Assembly: GCA_036927565.1 (NCBI GenBank)
Contig: JAYESD010000011.1
Span: 97,563,178-97,627,177, forward strand
DNA from: Tuctoria greenei
Lineage: Eukaryota > Streptophyta > Magnoliopsida > Poales > Poaceae
Length of the DNA stretch: 64,000 bases
Direction of reading: 5' to 3'
Shown here: one piece after another, positions 20,067 to 30,483 of the stretch
Position numbering within the stretch: the first letter of the stretch is position 1
How the letters are laid out: the number at the start of each line of letters is the position of its first letter
Made by a program: the position numbers and the translations under genes
The notes under the pieces: generated by a model
Seen by the model: the letters and a program-made list of their open reading frames with translations, nothing else
The model's database searches: none
What the model was told of the DNA's origin: nothing

Positions 20067-23053
20067 CTAGCAACTGGAGTTCCTCACGAAGAATGAAGCA
20101 ACCTTCTCGGCGGCTTCTTGGACGCTAGCCTTGGCACCTCCCTCCTCTTCGACGATGGGTCCTTTGAACACCGAGCTAGAGATATTGAGGAGTCTCGGCT
20201 TCGGAAGCACGTCAACACATACTCTGCGATGTGCCGAGCCAAAGATTTCCCTTCAATCTCAATCTCATCGACGACCACATCTCCGATAGCTTACAGCTTT
20301 GCGCCGGCAGAGTTGAATGCCACCAAGGCCTTGTCCATCTCTGGCTTCAGCTCACCCGATCGAACCGGGCTGAATCCAAAAGGTACCAGAGCTTCATTTG
20401 CCCGCCCAAGAAAGTCCTAGATCTGTTGGACTCGATTGCTCTCGCACTTCGGAGCTCCTCTAGTGTCTCCTTGCAGAAGATAGCTCCGCAGAACCCTCCT
20501 TTGAGAAACGCTCGACCTCCTTGGGATGATGCTGAATTCGCTCAACAAGCAGCTTTTCTGGTCGGCAACGTTCTTCTCTCAGAGGTGAATGCGGCCTCGC
20601 CTGTCTGCAAGGTCCTTCTCCTTCGCCTTCATCTTGTCCTTCCGGGCAGAGACAACACTTTCTCTTTGGCTGATATCTTGACTTGCCCGCCACAACCACT
20701 GCTTCTCTTGTTCGCACTAGGGCTCAAATTCTGTCACACGGTTAGAATGCTCACCATGTGCCAACTTTTGGGAGAGCTCATCCTCCCTCTGCCAGATCTT
20801 ATCTTCTTTTTCTTGGAGGTTAACCTCCTTATTATCGAGCTCGTCCAGACGCTTGAGGAGATTTTCCCTCAACTCTTCGAGACTCTCCGAGCAGTTGTCG
20901 ACTATTTTTCAGGCCCTCTTCGCATGTTCGTAGATCTCCTGAGTCTTCTCATCGAGGGCCTTAATAGCGGCCTCCCGTTCATCTAACGCCTTGTTCAGGC
21001 GCGACTGTCGATCTTTCTCTAACGCCGCCCTCTCCTTCTGGTCAGCGAGTCGGGACTGCATCAGCTTCTTCTCGAAGTAGAGCTTTTGGCACCAAAACCC
21101 TAGCATGGTGCGCTCTGCTTCAAGAGACCTCCACTCGTAGTCGAAGGTAAGCTGGACCTATGGGTGGCTGGAGCAGGCATTGTCAATTGATAGCTCCAGG
21201 GGGATTAGTTTCGGGCCTGCTTGGGGGTCGTCCTCTGGTTCCTCCAAGTCTTCTGGGACGGTTGTTGGAGCCCATAGCATGAGGAGAGTCTCGCAGCCGA
21301 AACTTCATCCATCGGTGTAGAAGTTGAAGGTCTCGTAGTTGGATCCCCTTGTGCAGGATCGGGCATGCACACCTACGGCGTTGCCACCTACGGAGCTGGT
21401 GTCAGGACTTCCATCGGAGCTTCATTGATTTCTGGCATCAATGCCAGAACCTCCGCAGCTGGCTCTGAGACAGCCGGAGCTTACTCAGGCATTTCTTCCC
21501 CGTGGTCTGGCGCTACCCCGTGTTCTTCGGTCATCGGTCCTGAAGTCGTCTCCACGACAGCCAGCGCCGGAGCTGTCGTGTCGTCTGCCACAACCACAGG
21601 AGGAGGGGTTGGAGCAGTAGCATGACCTTCAGCTGGCACTGTCTTCGGGGCTGCAGTAGACACCAGAGCTGTCGTTCCTATTTTCAACACTCTAGAAATA
21701 GAGAATTCAAGACAAAGCAAGAAACAAAATCAAGACATAAGCTAAAGATCCGACCCTTACCTAGGGATGTTGCCGCTCCAGTCGGTGCGGATTTTCTTCT
21801 TCGGATGTTTGGAGCTAGAGCCTGTCGTCGTCGGTGTGGTGGAAGCTCCGGGCTCCGTGCCAGGTGTTGAGGCAGCCGCCGACGCTACCTCAGTTGGTAC
21901 CTCCGTCATCGAAGGTTTCACTCCGGATCTAGAACCTTCTGCTAGCACCGGGGCTGGAGTCAACTTGTCGAACCCAGTGCCCTCTAAGGACACTAGGGCC
22001 GAAGGATCAATCAGAGTTGGAGGCACAACCAGCACAGATCTCAACCGAGGTTGAGGGGTAGTTTCTTTCGGAGCGTACCTCACATAGCTGCCATCGCTTC
22101 TAGCTAGCTTTCGCTTGCAGCTCGGGGTGACGACAAGATCTTTCCCCTTGCCTCGACTTGAGGTTGACTCCTTGGAAGATGGAGTTGCAGGACCTTTGCC
22201 TTTGCCGCTGACTGGCACAGGTCCGGAGCCCTCATGAGGACAAGGATCTTTGGAAATCACGATCCCTGCTAAAGGGGTGCTCCTATGCCTCTCCACAAGG
22301 CCTAAGTCGTCAAGCATCGACATCTTCCTCTGTAGTCTCTTCTGAACTCTGGAACCATGTGCAGGGGCAGAAACTTCGCCGGAGGTGTCCGATCGTCGGG
22401 GTAGATGGCTCCGTGGTGCAACTTTTGGAGATGAAGCTTCAAAGCCTTTTAATCTAAATTAGACCCGATACCAACATCAATCCGGTATGGGTCCATCTCT
22501 CCACTGAATGCCCATGTTGGCCATTCTGTTGCCTTCAACGGAGCCCAACGGTTGGTCAGGAAGTTAGCGATCACAATCAGGGGAATCACTCCTCGTTGCA
22601 CGCACTCTCAGATCCTTGACAATATCGGGTTATACTCCTCTGATAGCTTTAGGACCACCTCCCAGACGTCGGTGTCAATGGAGGGGAGGCTGTCAGACAG
22701 CTCCAGCATGTCACGACGATCCACCCTAATGATCACCCAATGCTTCTTCCAGCCATCCCACTTCCCGGAAGGGAACGTCTTCAAGTACTTGAAGGGCGAG
22801 TTCTTGTGCTTCACGATGTAGTAGAAGCCGAGAAGTACACAATCTCGCCAGTGCTTTCCTTCTTGAAGGGGGGCTTGCCGAGGCGAATCAAGTTGTTAAA
22901 GGAATCGCTCGACCACCCCATGTATGTGTGGACTCTCGACAACTCGTCGTCGCGCTTAATCTGGCTGTGAGGAAGACCCAACTCCATCGCTAGAAAGTGG
23001 ATCAGAAGTGGAAGAAGGGTTGCAAGGGTGGAGAGATCTAAACGCAAGATCAA
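20067..23053 (-). pseudogene. Antisense extra ORF (aORF) of element 2
   Basis: Minus-strand ORF lying antisense to gag-pol, homologous to the element 1 aORF. From the N-terminus: ELSRVHTYMGWSSDSFNN (22811-23053); a deletion of about 230 bp relative to element 1; KHKNSPFKYLKTFPSGKWDGW (22608-22814); a Ser/Thr/Pro-rich part with repeated KGKG (21761-22323); a candidate intron; an Ala/Pro/Thr part (21481-21691); and a coiled coil (about 20400-21106) broken by frameshifts. The acidic C-terminus is in 20067-20278 (VVDEIEIEGKSLARHIAEYV). Function unknown. Presence in both elements at the same place shows it is a family trait and not a chance capture. Confidence 0.78.
21692..21760 (-). other. Candidate intron in element 2 aORF
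   Basis: On the minus strand the exon ends WSGNIP plus AG, then GTAAGG (donor, 21760). The intron is T-rich, and TTTCTAG (acceptor) ends at 21692. Joining gives one uninterrupted frame (...AG/A GTG TTG...). Length 69 bp, at the short end for plants. The position matches the candidate intron of element 1. Confidence 0.6.
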
Positions 23054-23502
23054 ATGAAAGCGTAAGGAGTTCTCTTACCATGCACACTTTCTCTCTTTAG
23101 TAAGCCTTCACAACGCTTAGATGGAAACTACCTTCAGACCCGAATCACAAATGACCTCGTCAATGACAATGGTGTCCAGGTCCACTTTGTTAAAAAGTCG
23201 CACCAGGTGAACCGTTGTCATGATGGGAAGTTGGAAGCCCGAGGACGGCAGCCTGACAGGGCTACAAAGATTACGCTAGGAACCAATACAAATTTCGTAT
23301 TGGGAACCAGCGACCTTCAATTGCGTGAGATCCGCACGCCAGGATCTGACTCACCATATCGAGAAGGGCCACGTGGCGATGGCATAATTGCGTGCCATCG
23401 TTTCAACCGCCCAGGAAAAGACTTTGAAGCAGCAACGCGGGAGTCGATGATGGCCCCACCACCGGTAGCATAACCTCTCCCTGAGGTGGGCCCGAGGGCC
23501 AC
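23054..23502 (+). other. Pre-LTR region of element 2
   Basis: Between the N-terminus of the antisense ORF and the 3' LTR. I see no convincing gene. A purine-rich stretch (gaggtgggcccgaggg, about 23483-23498) just before the LTR is the best candidate for the polypurine tract. Confidence 0.45.
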
Positions 23503-24353
23503 TGTCGGTACCCTATGTACTAGGTACCCCTTGGCACGGTAAACAGAGCCATGAAGTTCCTATGTCGAAGTGGCAGACATCTGGAGGGAATACACATCCC
23601 GCAGTATCGGATCTGCCTCCCTCCATAGGGTGGCTCCGGTACTACCACGGGTCTAGAAGAGCCGGACCTGTCTCCCTGGTTGGGTAGCTCTGGTGCTACC
23701 ACGTGTCTTTCAGAGCCAGACCTTGCCTCCCTCCTGAGGGAAGCTCCGACACTGACACGTGTCCAACAACATCGGACCTATCCCCCAATAGAGGGAAGCT
23801 CCAGAGCTTCCACGTGTCAACACCCAGACCTAAGTCTGCAACGGGAAGACAACGGGATATCCAACGGCGCGGACATTCAAGGGTCATCAATTGATCGTTA
23901 CAAGACCTGGTTAACATGTCATTAATGCTATAGTAATGACACACCATCAGAGGAATATCAAGACTGGTAACACTGCTATTAAGGCACGTTATTACACTAT
24001 TAACCACCCATAACGTTGTAGATCGTGTATAAGGTGGTTTATTACAGCCGGGGCCATCTGTCGGGCCAGACACATACTATAACAGCTAGTCCTTGGCATA
24101 TAAAAGGGTTGCGCTGCACAGTAGAAAGGATAAGCTATCACAACTGATCTCAAGCCAACTCATACACACTCAAGCTCATACAACCAACACACACCCCATG
24201 GAGTAGGATATTACGCTTAGGCGGCCCGAACCACGTAAAACTCTCGGTGTTCATCTCTTGGCTCACTCTTGACTCGTGCCCCAACCGAATACGAACCTCT
24301 GTGGACTACTTCTTAGTAGTACCGGGGGAAGTGTCCTAGTCCACACTTCGAGA
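23503..24353 (+). repeat. 3' LTR of element 2
   Basis: 851 bp, the same length as the 5' LTR. Starts TGTCGGTACCCTATG and ends CACTTCGAGA (the terminal CA is changed to GA). TATA box near 24098. Confidence 0.9.
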
Positions 24354-25655
24354 GTAGCAAGTAGAGTCTGTTTGGGAGACTTCCATGAAATTACCGTATG
24401 TCCGTGTAAAAACACGATTCATGTCTGGGATTTACCATTATGGGGATCAATTAAATATCCAGCATCGGCATAGCCAATGAGACTAAGATCTTGGTTTTTA
24501 TTAAAGAAAAGACATAGATTTGTTGTGTCTTTAAGATATCTAAAAACATATTTAACTCATTTTCAATGATGTATGGTTGGAGCGGCATTGTATCTTGCTA
24601 GTAGATTTACTGCAAATGTAATATCGGGTCTTGTATTATTTGCAAGATACATAAGTGTTCCAATAGCACTTAGGTATGGGTATTCAGAACCCAATACCTT
24701 TTCTCCTTCTTGGTGTGGCCGAAATGGATCTGTATCTTTTTCTAAGGCTCTTACCACCATAGAAGTTTTAGATGGATAGGTTTTATCCATATCGAATTTC
24801 TCCAATACTTTTTGGACATAAGCCGATTGATGTACGAGAATGCCTGAATGAAGGTGCTCTAGTTGTAAAACTAAGCAAAATTTAGTTTTGCTTAAATCCT
24901 TCATCTCGAATTCCATCCTTAGATGATTGCGAGCTTCATTAATGTCAAGCTCAGTGCCAATAATATTTAAGTCATTGACATATACTGAAATAATGCAAAA
25001 TCCAGTTAAGGATTTGCGTATGAAGACACAAGGATAATCATCATTAGTACAATAGATTTGTTTAGAAGGAACTCCTTCAGTCGGTTATACCACATCCTTC
25101 CAGACTGTTTTAAGCCATATAATGACTTATTGAGCTTGACATGGTACATGTTGCGTCCTACGTTTCCATTCGATACACATATCTCATCGGGAACTTTCAT
25201 GTACATCTCAGAATCTAGTGATCCATATAAATATGTAGCCACGACATCCATAACTGGAAAGATAGATGCTTTTGTGTTGCCAGTGATATAATATATCAGA
25301 AAGTTATTCCATTCATTACCGGAGAATATGTTTCATTTAAATCAATGCCGAATCTCTGCATGAACCCTTGTACAACAAGCCTTGCCTTGTATTTCACAAC
25401 TTCATTGTTTTCATTCTGTTTTCGAACGAGAACACATTTGAACCCGACATGATAGGTTCTAGGAGGTGTAGGTATTACATTATAGAGTACCTCTCTCTTT
25501 TTCAGTGAGTCAAGTTCTGTCTTAATAGCTTCTTTCCATTTGATCCAGTCCGAGTGTTGTTTACACTTTGCCCTGGTCTTAGGATCAGGATCATCGAGAA
25601 GTTCAGCTCTTTTGGTTGAAAAGCATGAGTTTGACAACTGTTGTATTACGATCAA
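24354..25655 (-). pseudogene. Reverse transcriptase and RNase H start, Copia E
   Basis: Motifs from the N-terminus: WKEAIKTELDSLKKREV, KYKARLVVQGFMQRFGID, ETYSPVMN, MDVVATYLYGSLD, KSLYGLKQSGRMWYNRL. The catalytic box reads VYVNDLNIIGT (about 24990-24965), with Asn where the first Asp of YVDD is expected. After it come FEMKDLSKTKFCL, HQSAYVQKVLEKFDMDK and YLSAIGTLMYLANNTRPDI. The RNase H start near 24420 (ISWKSPKQ-like) is cut at 24354 by element 2. Several frameshifts are present (near 25010, 25270 and 24560). Confidence 0.85.
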
Positions 25656-27400
25656 GTAATTCTCCAGAACTAGTATAATTTATGGAAATTTCTTGTGCCC
25701 TGTGAAACTCATCATGATTTCCCAACATGTGAGAATTAGGGTCTTTCGATCCTCAGGCCTACTCTATAGTGCACACTTGAGGGCTAGGCCTTAGATTTAT
25801 CACATCCAATTGGTGTCCATCAATATTTTGTTGTCTTGCATTTACTTGATTTGAGGTAGATTTTGTGCTCGTAGTCTTTGGACACTTATTTGAAGCATCT
25901 TTCTACTGTATTGCTCTCCCCCTTTTTGGAGGTGGTGTGGTTTTTGTTGGTACCTCCACTCTACATGGCGCATTAACAGCAGTATTTAAAGACTTTGTGA
26001 CACCTTTATGATATGTAAACGCATCTGGCAGGTTACTAGCAGTTTGCTGTAACTCAATAATTTTCTAAACTTCAAGTTCAGTCTTATTCGTACGTGGATC
26101 AGGGGTTAGGATGGACTTATCATCCTAATTAATTTCTTGACTTTTATTGATAAATTTATTATCTCCCCCTAAATCCGAAAAATGATTCTCATTAAAAATA
26201 CAATCAACAAACCTGGTCGTGAATAAATCACCCGTTATAGGCTCTAGATATTTTAAGATAGACGAAGATTGAAATCCCACGTAGATTTCCAATTTTCTAT
26301 GATGGCTCATAAAAGTTTGCTTAGGTGGTGAAATTAGTGTGTACACTGCACATCCAAATTTCCGCATATGGGAGATATTTGGTTGATCTCCACATGCTAG
26401 TTAGAGTGAGGTGGTATGATATGCAGTTGATCGTAGTTGTAGAAGATCAGTAGCATGTAAAACTGCATGACCCCAACAAGATATTGGTAAACTTCTACCT
26501 TGCAATAATGGCCTAGCTATGAGTTTTACTCTGTATGAGAGATTCTGCCAACCCATTTTGTGTGTGTACATATAGAACAAAATATTGTACTTCAATACCT
26601 TGAGCCATACAATAATCATTAAATGCTCGAGATGTAAATTCTGCAGCATTGTCCATACGAATACTTTTTATCCTATGTTTAGGATAATTCGCTTTTAATC
26701 TTATGACTTGTATCATAAATTTAGCGAAAGCGTGGTTACATGCAGATAGTAAACACATGTGGGACCATCTTGTAGATGCGTCAATTAATATTATGAAGTA
26801 TCTAAAAGGACCATACATAGGTTGTATGGGACCACAAATGTCTCCTTGAATGCGCCTAAGGAACTTTAAGGAGGTGTTTGGTTCATAGATAAAGTGGGAT
26901 CAGTCGGATCTATCCCACTTTTCAAGGATAGGATGGTCCCATTTTTTGTTTGTTTGAAGGGACGGGATGACCCCTGTTTTTTGTTTGCTTTGAAGGATGA
27001 TGTGGGATGGAATGATCATGTCTCTTGTTTGTATTGTGGGATGGGACATGTGTTTGTGAGGATGATGTGAGATAGAGCAGTGACCAGCGCCCACATAGCA
27101 GAAGTGGGATGGACTCGTCCCTATGTTTTTGGAGGGATGAGTCTGTCCCGCATCTGGAAGGAATATTCATTATTGAGGGATGACTCCATCCCATCTGTCT
27201 CCAAACCAAACAATGAAAAAGTGAGGTCGTCTCGTCCCGTCCCGTCCCACCATATCCCTCAAACCAAACACACCCTAAAGGTTCGACAGGGATCTATAGC
27301 GGAGAAGGTTGCAAGATCAACTTGCCCGTAACACATGAAGTGCACGCAAAATCATTAGATTTTGGAAATTTTTACATTATTTAATTCATGGTCAGTGCAA
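25656..27400 (-). pseudogene. Integrase of Copia E (interrupted by a MITE)
   Basis: Core text YGPFRYFIILIDASTRWSH, RMDNAAEFTSRAF and HTQNGLAES retains D, D and E of the catalytic triad. The zinc-finger side lies right of the MITE (cys pair near 27340), with two adjacent stops there. The C-terminal part (MRKFGCAVYTLISPPKQTF, 26125-26367) is in another frame. The linker to reverse transcriptase (25656-26120) has several stops. Confidence 0.82.
26870..27275. mobile_element. Tourist-like MITE (PIF/Harbinger type)
   Basis: 406 bp flanked by TAA on both sides (26867-26869 and 27276-27278). Terminal inverted repeats GGAGGTGTTTGGTT and GGGTGTGTTTGGTT agree at 12 of 14 positions. No coding capacity. 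The internal sequence is itself rich in inverted 'gggatg(g)/catccc' words, so it could fold into an imperfect hairpin. TAA target duplication and GG(G)TGTTTGG ends are established Tourist/PIF-Harbinger features. It interrupts the E integrase. Confidence 0.82.
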
Positions 27401-27453
27401 TTACCAATAATTTTCCGCATCATCCCTATTCTAGGGTGGCCTAGGTGTGTGTG

Positions 27454-27918
27454 TCAGGTCTTCAATGTATCAATATTATGGAAAATCACCTTGTATGCAA
27501 CATAGTGTACGGGTTTGATGTATGTATAATACAATCCAGATGGAGTAGAAAAAATTCTTTCTAGAACTTCATGGCCATATTCGGAATTATTAGAAATAAA
27601 AAGAAATTCTTCTTTGTTATTTTCATGGGTACATACATGTAACCCATTTTTTCGGATATCGCTAAAACTTATGAGAGTACATGTAGAATTGGTATACAAT
27701 AAAGCATCTTCAATCATAATTTGTGTACCATTTGGAAATATTATAGTAGCTCGACCGGAGCTAACTATTGTTGCATCACGTCCAACGATGGTTAAAACAT
27801 TTCCTGACTTTCTAGTTAGGGTCTGCAAATATTTTGTTTCCCTAAGTATAGAGTTTGTGGTGCAACTATCCACAAGACACATTTTTTCTTCCATCTTAAC
27901 TTTCCTGAGATCTAACAA
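27454..27918 (-). pseudogene. Protease / pre-integrase region of Copia E
   Basis: EEKMCLVDSCTTNSILRE holds the protease active site (D-S-C instead of D-S-G/D-T-G). Then comes the usual Copia text GRDATIVSSGRATIIFPNGTQIMIEDALLY, TLISFSDIRKNGLHV and FSTPSGLYYTYI. The conserved Gly after D-S is replaced by Cys; in related elements D-S-C-T-T-N is a common form, so this may not be inactivating. The pre-integrase H-x-R-L-G-H motif is not clearly seen. Confidence 0.78.
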
Positions 27919-27951
27919 TTAAGATTTGTAAAAATTCAATTAATTTCATTG

Positions 27952-27953
<2 letters not shown>

Positions 27954-27992
<39 letters not shown>
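27954..27992. repeat. (AT)n microsatellite
   Basis: About 19 AT units without interruption, between the protease and gag knuckle of Copia E. It is probably a secondary expansion. Confidence 0.95.
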
Positions 27993-27994
<2 letters not shown>

Positions 27995-28487
27995 AAATTA
28001 GAGTATTAAATAACTCTAATACAAAAGAACAATTATGTTCATTACAACACACTTAATTACATAGACTATAGTATTTACAAATTTCTATGGTAAGCGATCT
28101 ATATGAGATCACCAAACATATCATCCGATTTGTGTTCAACCATAGCATTGTCCATGTCCATGTAGTCATAAACACTTAACGTTGTCTCGTTGTTACTTGG
28201 ATTTTCAACATCCTTGCTTGAACAACTGGCTTCAAATGTTGTCTTTGTTGAGATACTAAAATGAGTTTCATACTCATTTTTCGATCTTTGAGCTTTCCTG
28301 TCTTTTCCCAGCGATTTCTAGTACAAGGCCGCAAGGTGTTTAGAAATGCAATACTTGTCAGCAGTATGCTTATAAGTGCCACATGCTTGACACTGCACAT
28401 TTTTCCCTTTGAAGGGAGTACCATCCTTTTTCATTGTCTTCGAGGATTTTTTTATTTTTTTGCCTATTACGGCAGTGTCTAGCTGAA
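27993..28487 (-). pseudogene. Gag knuckle region of Copia E
   Basis: On the minus strand a codon run gives a C-x2-C-x4-H-x5-C pattern (CQACGTYKH...C) near 28390-28355. Upstream basic text (CRNRQKNKK-like) looks like the end of a first knuckle. It is cut at 28487 by the LTR of element A. The stretch 27993-28170 is AT-rich and I cannot read coding sequence in it with confidence. Confidence 0.6.
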
Positions 28488-30029
28488 TGTAGCCTAGAGG
28501 GGGGGGGGGGGTGAATAGACTTTTTGCACTTTTATCGAACCCTGAAAACGCTTAACAGATAGATCAAATACGAGTAGGTCGGACTACTATGTTATGGTGT
28601 GGACTAGTTCGGTGTGCATGGACTAGAAGATCAAAGTAAATTGATAATTCCACTTCTAGCACACTATGCAGCAAAAATCATATTACAAGTAAAGTGTATT
28701 GGGCTAATCAACCAATGTATTGCAATGATCAAGTATGATACAAAGTTTCAAGGTGAATTTTCCAATACTAAGCAGAACCTAGATATGATGAACGATAAAA
28801 CAAGAACACGCAAGAAAAAGTTTTATCCCAAGGTTCAATTTCACAGAGGAATTTACATCCCCGTTGAGGAGTCCACGGACGACCAGGTCTTCACTAACCC
28901 TTCCCTTGTTGAATCGCCCCGGAGGCCGATTCTCTTCCACTAACCACGAAGGGGCAAATAACTCGTTCAAGGGGGCTTTCTCATACGTTGAGGGCTCCCC
29001 AAAGATTACAGCAATGAACACCACCCAACACACTCAAAAGATATACAATAAACAACGAGATTGTGCGAGAGATCAAACCCAAGAGCTCAGGATGTGTAGA
29101 ACAAGTCTCTCCTTTGTTCAATTGCTAATCCTCATATATTGAATCTTTTTAGGCTTAGGATGTGTGGAGAGATGTGAATTTTGGGCTCTTGGAAGGTGTG
29201 ACGGCACAGGGAGTCGAGAGTATTAGTTGTGTGGCCGTACACCTCTATTTATACTAGGGTTTCCAAAAGTTACCGTTAGGGTTTGCGATGTCTGGACTAG
29301 TCCGTGGTGGACCCCAGACTAGTCCGGTGTGCTTGTGTGCAAGAAACTCTAAGTGTCGATGGATACCGAACTAGTCCGTTGAGGTGCAAACTAGTCCGAT
29401 TTGGGCACATAAACTTTTCAGACTAGTCCTGTAGATATCGGACTAGTTCGGTGTGGTGAACACCGTGTAGGACTAAGGACAAGTCTGCACTTGGAGGGAC
29501 TTGCCCGATTTTAGTCAGAGAGTTTTCGGACTAGTCCGGTGGATATCAGACTTGTTCGTTGCAGTGAAAAACCGTAGGGCTAAGGATAAGTCCGGACTTG
29601 GAGCATTTGTCCGATTTTAGTCACAGCATTATCGGACTAGTCCGATTGGTATCAGACTAGTCCGGTGCTGTGTAAATGTGGAGTGCTGCGGATAAGTCCG
29701 CACTGTGGAGACTTGTCCATTTCTAGTCAGAGAGATATCAGACAAATCCAGTGTATATAGGACTAGTCCGCACATGTTGATTTCTGTGCAGTGAGTGTAA
29801 TCTCTTTCACTTGAGCTCTTGGGGTGTGTTTCTCCAACACACTTCATACAAAATAATCTAATCTTTTCAGCTCCTGAGCTCTTTTTCCTTTAAAGCCTCA
29901 TTCTCTTTCCTTTTTGAGATTTCTCCTCATTTCTTTAAAACCCGCTCTCATCTCAACAATTTTGTTAGGATCTCATTAGTTTGTCATTAATCGAACAAAA
30001 CCCACAAGGGATGCCTAGATGCACTTTCA
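28488..30029 (-). repeat. 3' LTR of element A
   Basis: 1542 bp. On the minus strand it begins TGAAAGTGCATCTAGGC (30029) and ends CTCTAGGCTACA (28488). It has about ten copies of actagtccg-type palindromic words between 29290 and 29770 and a run of 13 G near 28500. A TATA box is read on the minus strand as TATAAATAG near 29255-29243. Confidence 0.88.
29290..29770. repeat. Interspersed GGACTAGTCC palindromes in LTR A
   Basis: Near-copies of cggactagtccg occur at about 29298, 29325, 29369, 29391, 29421, 29441, 29530, 29634, 29656 and 29760, with 'acttgtccg' variants in between. The core ggactagtcc is its own reverse complement. The same word is dense in the LTRs of element B and in the spacer at 32100-32650. 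Confidence 0.8.
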
Positions 30030-30030
30030 A

Positions 30031-30044
30031 TCTCCCCCTTTTTG
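30031..30044 (-). other. Polypurine tract of element A
   Basis: Minus-strand AAAAAGGGGGAGAT directly precedes the LTR start; second-strand synthesis starts here. Confidence 0.75.
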
Positions 30045-30483
30045 GTGATTGATGACAACCAATTGAGATTACACAAATGATAAAAAATCTAGATTTTCAT
30101 AAAGTGTGCACATATGAATTTTGAGCAAAAATAGCAAACGTAAAAATAATATATATGTGCACTCTTTATGGTGGGGTGCAAAACTATGTGTGTGAGCAAT
30201 AATATTGATGTGAATATCATAAGAGTCATAATCATAATAACATCAAGAATATCAAGCAAACATAGCAGTTGCATAACATAGTCATCATTTCACAACACAT
30301 GTCCAAAAGTATGATGAGAGCATAATTAAAGTTTTACAAGCCCAAAAGCATGACAAAATAGCAACAGAAATACAAAAGAGGAATAGAGATCTCTCTCTCT
30401 CAAACTAGTGCTATGACCTAAGACTCCCTCTCAATCTCTCCCCCTTTGGCATCAAGGCACCAAAAAGGAAGAGAAGGAGGTAT
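30045..30483 (-). other. Untranslated stretch of element A before the PPT
   Basis: AT-rich, with a ctctctct run near 30390. No gene seen. It contains a second purine run on the minus strand (near 30437-30446, from ctctccccct), which may be one of several PPT-like motifs. Confidence 0.5.

Larger units (their letters stand above)
11879..24353 (+). mobile_element. Ty3/Gypsy Tat-type element 2 (full length, decayed)
   Basis: 12,475 bp bounded by two 851-bp LTRs. Order: 5' LTR, primer site, gag, protease, reverse transcriptase, RNase H with long linker, second RNase H, integrase, 71-bp tandem array, antisense ORF, 3' LTR. The insertion splits the RNase H domain of Copia element E. Flanking bases are gtact (11874-11878) and gtagc (24354-24358), a degenerate target duplication. 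The LTRs differ at many sites (I estimate roughly 10-12% by eye), so the insertion is old. Same family as element 1. Confidence 0.92.
24354..28487 (-). mobile_element. Copia element E, 5' portion of internal region
   Basis: Minus-strand Copia element. Reading from 28487 leftwards: gag knuckle, protease, integrase, reverse transcriptase, RNase H. It continues at 11878-11250 beyond element 2. The Copia gene order (integrase before reverse transcriptase) is clear. The right side is cut at 28487 by the 3' LTR of element A, inside the gag knuckle region; the remainder of gag and the 5' LTR are not found in the window. Confidence 0.88.

Noticed and set aside
23038..23078. Possible further intron (GTAAGA...TTTAG, minus strand) upstream in the element 2 antisense ORF.
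   Set aside because: Only 41 bp, too short for a plant intron, and no coding match upstream in element 1 to test it.
27954..27992. (AT)n tract as a possible replication origin or promoter.
   Set aside because: A simple microsatellite inside a decayed Copia gene; nothing else supports a functional site.
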